Shown here piece by piece: positions 57,169-64,000 of a stretch of 64,000 nt of DNA. The stretch is from Rhizophlyctis rosea. Lineage: Eukaryota > Chytridiomycota > Chytridiomycetes > Rhizophlyctidales > Rhizophlyctidaceae. Numbering within the stretch: the stretch's first letter is position 1; each line of letters begins with the position of its first letter. A program made the translations under genes and the position numbers. Location: the NCBI GenBank assembly GCA_027596075.1, contig JADGJC010000087.1, positions 1-64,000 of the forward strand, given 5' to 3'. The notes under the pieces are model-generated. The model saw only the letters and a list, made by a program, of their open reading frames with translations. It was not told where the DNA came from and did no database searches.

Positions 57169-59471
57169 ATGCCGGCTGTCATAAACACCTTCGCATTCAC
57201 CGATACCATATGTGACGATGACACAGTCTTTGTGGCATCTACCTGGCGCAAACATAAGGCCCTAGTAGCAGGAGAATCACAAACTGACCCAATCAACGTA
57301 ACCAACGCTGCAGCGCAATCAATTTCGAGAAGTGACAAGAAGGTATTGAACACTTCAGCATGAATTTTGCCGGCAGAACTTATTTATACTTGATCAAGTA
57401 GACACAAACCGATGCTCCTCCTGAAAAATCGTTTCGGCTCCTTGACCGGTTTGACCACGCCACCATGGCCGATTTTCTGGCTAGGGTTGAACCAATAATC
57501 TCCTGCGAGCTACTACAGAACATCAGAAGCACGGCTTTTGACGGTAGGTGTTGGCACCCACACAATGTCTTACACTTACCGCAATGCTGACAAAAACCAA
57601 GGTTACACAGCACAGTGGGAGGAAAGTGTGGACACTGTCACCTGTCAGCATACTCTTAATCACTTGCAGCGCGAGCCCGATATGGTTTGTTGCGACTTGT
57701 CATGGAACAAGACTGGATCCGTGATTGCTGTTGCGTAAGTACTTTTGCATCATAATTGCTTGCCTACCATATGTTAGTAACATGACGAGAGGCATCTGAC
57801 AGCTATGGAAGATTTGACCATGAAAACTGGTGCACGCATAAAGGAATGCTTTGCACATGGAATATCAACATGCGCGATATGAACCCGGACAATGCGTCCT
57901 TCGCGGCTGAAACATCGGTAGGTGCATCCGTTGGTCCGAATGGCTAGAATTCCATAATGCAGACGATTCACCTTCGATTATTCAGAGTTGCTTGATGTGT
58001 GTTGCATGTCATCCCGAATCACCATCATTGATTGCCGGAGGCACTTTCAATGGTATGATTCTTTTTCATGGCTAAAAGATATGTTTTGCTATATTCTCAC
58101 ATTTCCACTGCGTCAGGCGAAGTGCTAGTATGGCAGACAAACAATGACGAAGATCCTCTTGTGGGCTCATCTTCAATCGGCGACTTTACGCACCATGAGC
58201 CCATCACGAAGGTGGGTGTGTCTTGAGATCCAAAGCAATGAACTTTCCTCACATCATTCGCCAGATCGCCTGGGTACCAGGGGATAAACCTCAACAATGG
58301 AAGGTATGCCATATGATCGCTTTCTGTGAAGTTTGTATTTGCTCAACATGCTCACCCGAAAAAGCTTGTCAGCATAGGCAGCGATGGAAAAATCTTCATA
58401 TGGGACTTGTCTGATCTCAAAATACCAAAAGCAGGGTGAGCGGTCCCGTCATTCAGGCGCATATCGAAGTTACCAGCCTTCCCGGACAATTGATAACCCT
58501 TTTCAGATCTCAACTGTATTCCAGCTGCATACCGCGACATTTGCGGCTCAACCCCATCAAGCAGGATACTCCACTCGGTGGTAAGATCCTATTTCATGGC
58601 TGCAATGAGGTTGTGTAAATCTAATTTGTGTCTACGCAGGATCATGCCTAGCAGTCTCAAAAGAGCACAGGGAAGAATATTACGCAGGTACCGATAGTGG
58701 CTACCTCTTCAAATGCAACACTTTATCAGCAACACAAATAGAGCTGTTGAAAGCATCCAAAACTGCAAGTATGTCAAGTTGGAGTTTATGGGCGCACGTT
58801 GAGTTGTTGGTAAACTGTTCACCATCAAGCACCACGCCTCAGCAACCCCACCGTTTTTGCCTACACCGCCCATATTGGCCCAGTACAGGCCATATCCTGC
58901 TCCCCACACCACCGTAATCTGTTCCTGACTTGTGGAAGTGACGGACTGGTGAGGTGTTACAACTCTCTGCAGGTGATCATCAGATGCCAATACAGCATAT
59001 GCACTACGCTACCGAGCTTATGCAGCTTGATAGTCGAAACCCTTGTTGACGTGGGAACCAAGCTCCCACCCAACATTTGCCGTCGAATGGTCACCATACA
59101 GATCCACCGTCTTCGCCGTAACAAGTGCAGACGGCTCTATTTACATTTACGACATCTCGGTAAGTTCCTGCATTTACTCAAACAAACCACACCATTCAAC
59201 CCCGGAATAACCCACATCCAATTTCCAGCACTCCCGCGCCGCTCCCTTCACAATCCTAAAAGGCAGCGCAAAGTCATCAATAGCAACCACATCCATAGCA
59301 TTCAATCAGCGGCGGCAGGAGTACGCGGCAACAGGGGACGCATCAGGAACCATCAAGATATGGCGACTCAGTACCCAGTTGGGAGCGGAGGGAGGAGTTA
59401 GGGAGCAGAAGATCATTGATTCGTTGGGAAATCTTGTGGATCATGATTCTTATTCGGGGGTGATGGTGTAG
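57169..59471 (+). CDS. Dynein-2 intermediate chain 2 (WDR34/FAP133-like WD40 protein)
   Basis: Thirteen-exon model join(57169..57342,57402..57543,57602..57734,57803..57917,57986..58052,58117..58211,58265..58303,58365..58435,58507..58580,58640..58768,58830..58972,59034..59159,59229..59471), about 516 aa; all introns are GT-AG and in phase. WD40 blades read MVCCDLSWNKTGSVIAVAYG, CLMCVACHPESPSLIAGGTF-NGEVLVWQT, LVSIGSDGKIFIWDLSDL, EYYAGTDSGYLFKC, AISCSPHHRNLFLTCGSDGL, FAVEWSPYRSTVFAVTSADG and QEYAATGDASGTIKIWRL. The N-terminal phrase TQTDAPPEKS and the overall layout match WDR34/DYNC2I2, the intermediate chain of the retrograde intraflagellar transport motor. It is the best evidence here that the organism builds flagella. 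Confidence 0.85.
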
Positions 59472-59996
59472 CTTTGAATGAGAAGTGTCACCCTCATCCT
59501 TGGGAGGGCAGTTACTATGGACGGGATTGATGCTGCAATAGGTGTTAAAGGAACACGCCACACCACACCAGAATTGAATTTGAGCATTTTGCACTGCATA
59601 CTCTTCAGTATGGCTGAGCAGGGCAGCCCCGCTCAGGCAAGTGATACCTACCACCGTTTCAAAGTGCCAGCCTCATTGGAGCAATATTAGTAGTAGGGAG
59701 CAGCTCATTGAAGTTCGACCGGAATGTCATTAATGGAGCAATGGGAAAGTTACAGATGCGCGGCAAGCGGTCACTGAGGAAAGTTCGTCGGTGAAATACG
59801 AAAAGAAGAAACCAATGACACCTGACCACTTTATCGGCTACGGAATCCGACACAAATGGCTCCGCCACACCTCATGCTACTGATGTCGCCTCTGATGTCA
59901 GGCCACCAACCGTGGAAAGCTTGGACCCAAAAACCCACAAAAACCGCCCTTCTCCCCATCACCCCATCGTCATCTGTAATAAGCCCATCTTCCAAT
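59472..59996. other. Intergenic region
   Basis: About 525 bp between the dynein-2 chain gene and the GST kappa gene on the same strand. No gene recognised; it must hold the GST promoter. Confidence 0.5.
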
Positions 59997-60951
59997 ATGC
60001 CCGTCAAAATCAGCTTATACTACGACGTCGTGTCACCCTATAGCTGGTGAGAACCGTGACGACTCACCCCAAACCTAGCACTCCACTGATGTCAGGATGT
60101 CCATTCCCTAGGCTTGCGTTCGAAGTCCTCCAGCGGTACAAACACATATGGGACTATGAGCTGGTTCTCAAAGTGAGCGACGTGTGTTTATATTCATATG
60201 CAGTACCTGATCAAATCATGGATATTCCCTGACCTATAATCATTGACATGACAAACATCCATTGCAGCCCTTCTTCCTTGGCGGCATAATGCAAGGCAGC
60301 CAGAACCAGGCACCTGCGTTCATTCCCATGAAAGCAAACTATATGCGAGCAGGTGGACTGAAGAAACTCGATTGCTTTCAAGTTCTTCGCACACTCATAT
60401 GAATGCTTGCAAAATAGATATCGTCCGAAACGGCAAACTCTTCGACCTCCCGATCAACTTCCCATCCTCTTTCCCTTCCCTGTCCCTAAAAGCACAACGC
60501 GCCCTAACGTACATAAGACAAACCCATCCCGATAAACTAGCAGACGCAAGTCGAAGTCTTTGGGTATGTGATATCATTGCCGTCTCCATCAAACACCAAC
60601 AGTAATGATTTACTCACAACAACAACCCCCAAGATGTGCTACTGGTCCCAAAACGGCAACCTCTCCATCGACGCAGACCTCGAACGCTCCCTCACACCCG
60701 TCCTCGGCGCACAACTCACGAAAGAAGCCCTAACCGCAGCCCAAGACCAATCCATCAAAGACGAGCTCAGCCGCATAACGAAAGAAGCTCTTGACCAGGG
60801 CGCGTTTGGTGCTCCGTGGATGGAGGTTGACCAGGGTCAGGAGGGCGGGGGTAAGAGCTATTACTTCGGCAGCGACAGATTTGAGCAGATGGCAATGGTG
60901 CTGGGCAAGAAGTGGCATGGGCCTGTGGGAGTTTTGAATTCAAACCTATGA
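59997..60951 (+). CDS. Glutathione S-transferase kappa (DsbA-fold)
   Basis: Model join(59997..60046,60112..60172,60268..60352,60418..60563,60634..60951), about 219 aa, close to the usual 220-230 of the family. The protein conjugates or reduces with glutathione and in eukaryotes sits in mitochondria and peroxisomes. The thioredoxin-like start ISLYYDVVSPYSWLAFEVLQ carries the catalytic Ser of the SPYSW motif; PFFLGGIMQGSQNQAPAFIP and KANYMRAD follow, then the helical insert KAQRALTYIRQTH and LTKEALTAAQDQSIKDEL, and the C-terminal thioredoxin part FGAPWMEVDQGQEGGGKSYY with FGSDRFEQMAMVLGKKW. The residues just before the stop do not form a clear peroxisomal tripeptide. Five phase-consistent introns-exons leave little doubt. 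Confidence 0.9.
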
Positions 60952-61238
60952 GGGGGCTGTGTCCAGCAGCCGCTGAATTTGTGAAGGAGCGACTGAACTA
61001 TACCTTTCATACCCATGATCCTTTCTGCTTTGAATATACCGATACCTGTACATGTGATTCTTCTGGTTTGATGAAACCCATGGAACGCATCGCGACCAGC
61101 AGCAAAAAAAGGGTTACTCAGACATTGCAACTAAACAAGCAAATACTTTCTTTCTGCAAATATACAAGCAAATGCAAAACGCATAAGATGAAGCAAAGAC
61201 GCATACACAACAGTTCCTGCTGAAGCAAGCCTGCACCA

Positions 61239-64000
61239 TCAGTATCCCAGACTGGCCGTCCTCGGGACCCTCCTACTACCCGATTCACCCAGCAAATCCT
61301 CATATGTCCTCGACCGTTGCAGACCCGTCTGCACCTTGGGTTCCTGGATCTGTTCTGCAGCAGGAGCATAGATCACCGTGTCGATTGATTTCGGGGAGCC
61401 GTTGGCGGAGAGGGATTGGCGGCCGTTCTCGGGGCTTGCTAATGGGGCGAAAAGCGGAAACCATGAGGGGGCCAAGATCTCAAACGTAACCAAATCATAG
61501 ATGTACGTACAGCGCTTCGACTCAGTCCAAGCGTCCCGGCTGACGTTGTCGGTTCTCAGGTGGCGCTCAGCAAACACGCCGTCCAACTCCCCAGATTCTG
61601 CACGCAAGGTTTGCACGTCATGTTTGTCGTGTTCCTTGAGCGTATGGTGGCGCGCTTGACTCGACTCCAAGGATTCGCGCGACACGGATTGAGGCATGTA
61701 GTATGTATCTTCGGACTCGTCACCGTCGAAGAGGCTGCTTGATCCGGTTGCCAATGGTTATCAATTGCGGGTCTGGCATCAATTGGCAGATAACTCACCT
61801 CACGGCCTCATCCTTGGTCATCAACATCTCGTCTTCGTCGATCGCAAGGTGCGAATCCAACCCTTCGTCGTCCTTTGCACTTTCCTCCTCCGAGCCCGCC
61901 GCCGATGACTCGTCGCCCTCGCTCGACATCAAGCTCGCCAAACTCATGATGTCGTAATGAATATCCATCAGCACCCCAATCAGAATGTTCCGCGCACTCA
62001 TCACGTTGTAATTGATGAACAATGGCAGACTCTCCATCAGCTTGTCACGTAACGTCGACAGGAGGAGGTTCACTTGTGAAGAACTCAATCGAAGATACGT
62101 CCAGCCGTCTTGGAACAACGGGGAAGAGTGGGATGGACTGGGCGATAGCGAAATGACTTCCAAATAAGCCTTGGACAATTCCAACACAAAGGTGCCGATC
62201 TTTTGCAGCAAGCAGGCGTCGAAGGTGTTTGCGGCGACATCGTTGATGAGCGTAGAGATTTGCGCACTCAGCACCTTCTGAGCATGTGGAAGAGGGCGTT
62301 ACGAGCCAGGTTCCAGTTGCATAGAAAAGGCAAACCTTACCTCAAAGAATGCATCAAAGGTTTCGGTGGAAGGAGATTGTGTGGATTCCGATCCTGGGTG
62401 GGCGAACTCACGCTCAAATGCTTCGGACGAATGGAATACTTCCTATAATACCATATTATGATTTATTTCACACAAAGCTCCGAGTTTGCCTTACTTCATG
62501 AGGAAGCCCGTTCGAGTTGTTCAGTCCCGAAGATGGTCCCTCACGTCGCGGCGATTTGACACCATCATGCGTCTTCTGCGATGGCAGTTCTGAAGTGCCG
62601 CGTGGGCCTTGAGTCCGAGCTCGTGTGTTCAAAACCTTTTTCTCTTCTTCACAGATGTCCTGAGCGGCCAGAGCCAGACGTTGCAACCCGTACGGCGTTT
62701 GCAATTTTTGGATGGAACTCATCACTTGCATGATGTAGTACGGGTGCTGGCGGTGAGTTTCAATCGCCGCAGCTGCACCGTCGTAAATTCGGTCTTTGTA
62801 CGTTTCGAAAAGTCTATGAAGAATGAACACGATGTCAAAAAGTGTCGATTGATGGCTGCTGCATGACAAGAACGCTTACCGGAGGTTTGCTTGACTTTCG
62901 GTAACAACAACTTCAACTTGGGTCCACTTGTCTCGGCCGGGGGCTTCCTTCAGAGGGCTCTCGGTTCCACCCAAGGAGGTCCGGTCGAAGAATGATGACT
63001 GCGACTTTGCGAATGCTCCATCGTCACTGGGGCAGCTTCGTGTGGTTTGATCCTATTCCAATGACCTTGGTGAGTGAAAGTTCTCATGAAGCATGAGGCA
63101 TAAACCTACCCTTTCCACGTTCATTGAAGTTCCAGACGTGGCATCGGACACCATGTTGCCGTCCTGCCTCCTTGCGGTTTCGCCGCCGTTCAATCGACTT
63201 TGCTTTTCGATCAGGACCCGGCAGTACGTTGCCGATCTCTGAGGCGTCAGTCAGCGACGAGAAATTTTGTGTTAATGGTCTTAACATACGTGGACGTCTT
63301 CAAGCTCCTCAAGCTCATGCTGCAGTTTGTAGATCAAAGATTGCAGACGTTCCCGTTGTTGCTGTGAGGTGCTCGAAACATAGTCGCGTGCCAGCAGGAT
63401 CATGGTGGCTCGGATGTCCTAATACGTGCGTCGAAGTGAGTTCGAGCAACGAAGAAAAGTATGCATGCAAACATAAATACCTTTATTTGTGCCATTGCGC
63501 GCTCATCAAGAGCGGCAACTGCCTCCAATGAAAGCAGACCATCATCTGAAGCTTCCCCATCCACTTTGACATTGGTTTGAGCGGCTTGTTCACTCGAGGG
63601 AGCAGCGGGGCTTTGGTAAACCTTCTGCTCTTTTGAGTTTTGTCGTGTAGTGAGCTGTGCAATGGGCGGATCTTGACTGATGCCGCTGGGACCGCTGTGG
63701 TACTGCGAACCTCCCTGATGTGCTTGCTTCCCACGAAGTCTGCTGCGAAGTAGCGCGAGCCTCTCTCTGAGTGTTGCGTTCAATCGCATGCTGCCTTCAT
63801 ACGATGCTTGCGAGTCGGATTCGTCGTAGCCGAAACGAAGACGATCGGTTTCCGCGATAGAGTCAGTAAGAGATGGAGTTACGGAAGTCCATCGCTGGTT
63901 CGCGGTGTAGGCGGCGGAATCACGTTTTTGCAAGGCAACAGAAGCAGCGCCGAGTCGTCCCAGGAGTGGCTCAACGAAGTCCGGATTGGTCCGAGCGGGA
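61239..64000 (-). CDS. Large coiled/helical protein, 5' end outside the window, unrecognised
   Basis: Visible model complement(join(61239..61737,61799..62277,62341..62442,62495..62813,62880..63052,63110..63238,63290..63418,63481..>64000)), more than 780 aa; every junction is GT-AG and phase-consistent. The upstream exons are disordered, Ser/Gln-rich, then helical (TLRERLALLRSRLRG; AMAQIKDIRATMILLARDYV; LQSLIYKLQHELEELEDV, a probable coiled coil). A conserved-looking helical core follows: LFETYKDRIYDGAAAAIETH, PYYIMQVMSSIQKLQTPYGL, then VLSAQISTLINDVAANTFDA and LLLSTLRDKLMESLPLFINY. The C terminus has an acidic stretch, then RSRTYEDLLGESGSRRVPRT. The all-helical core suggests a tethering or scaffold protein, but no family could be named. 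Confidence 0.7.

Noticed and set aside
58762..58770. GC donor (GCAAGT) in the WDR34-like gene
   Set aside because: A canonical GT donor four bases downstream (58769) gives the correct phase to the next exon, so the GC donor is not needed.
1..64000. CRISPR arrays, bacterial operons, ribosome-binding sites, prophage
   Set aside because: Spliceosomal introns and eukaryotic gene families throughout; the tandem repeats lack spacer structure.

Overview
The window reads as nuclear DNA of a filamentous or zoosporic fungus, most likely a chytrid-type flagellated fungus. Genes carry many short GT-AG introns (mostly 50-110 nt) and sit on both strands without operons. The gene set mixes fungal-style genes (a KIN1/MARK-type kinase with KA1 domain, heat-shock factor, PSO2/SNM1 nuclease, PiT phosphate permease) with a dynein-2 intermediate chain of the WDR34 type, which implies a cilium or flagellum. 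Gene models below were built by hand from reading frames, splice signals and protein-family similarity recalled from knowledge; no database was searched.

Layout. 1-844: 3' end of a membrane protein (+). 1464-4396: kinase with KA1 domain (-). 4.6-6.2 kb: gene-free, with two families of short tandem repeats. 6225-11018: an unusual fusion of an inner-nuclear-membrane HeH/MSC (Src1/Man1-like) protein with an orphan SNF2-type C-terminal helicase lobe (-). 11655-14311: heat-shock factor (-). 15535-17045: mitochondrial PDK/BCKDK-type kinase (+). 17235-19051: secreted MINPP-type histidine phosphatase (-). 19378-20554: unrecognised protein (+). 21628-27001: tripartite DENN protein with a zinc motif (-). 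27913-28791: FYV7 rRNA-processing factor (-). 29042-29977: DUF4460/TCAIM-like protein (+). 30429-33293: frameshifted SAM plus P-loop NTPase gene (-). 34410-35865: convergent pair of paralogous tail-anchored proteins. 36822-39683: PSO2 (-). 40078-41548: coiled-coil protein (+). 42049-43860: CS-domain plus Sel1-repeat protein (-). 44.5-45.4 kb: ill-defined locus with a 159-bp tandem duplication and a tRNA-like arm. 46211-48290: FAD-dependent oxidoreductase (+). 48832-51570 and 54928-56738: two frame-broken ankyrin-repeat genes on either side of a PiT phosphate transporter (52223-53954, -). 57169-59471: WDR34-like dynein-2 chain (+). 59997-60951: GST kappa (+). 61239 to the right edge: 5'-truncated large protein (-).

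Three signals stand out: the HeH-MSC/helicase-lobe fusion; abrupt purine/pyrimidine strand switches inside single exons across many genes; and concentration of frameshifts in the ankyrin and NTPase loci while 5- to 15-exon housekeeping genes next to them read cleanly.
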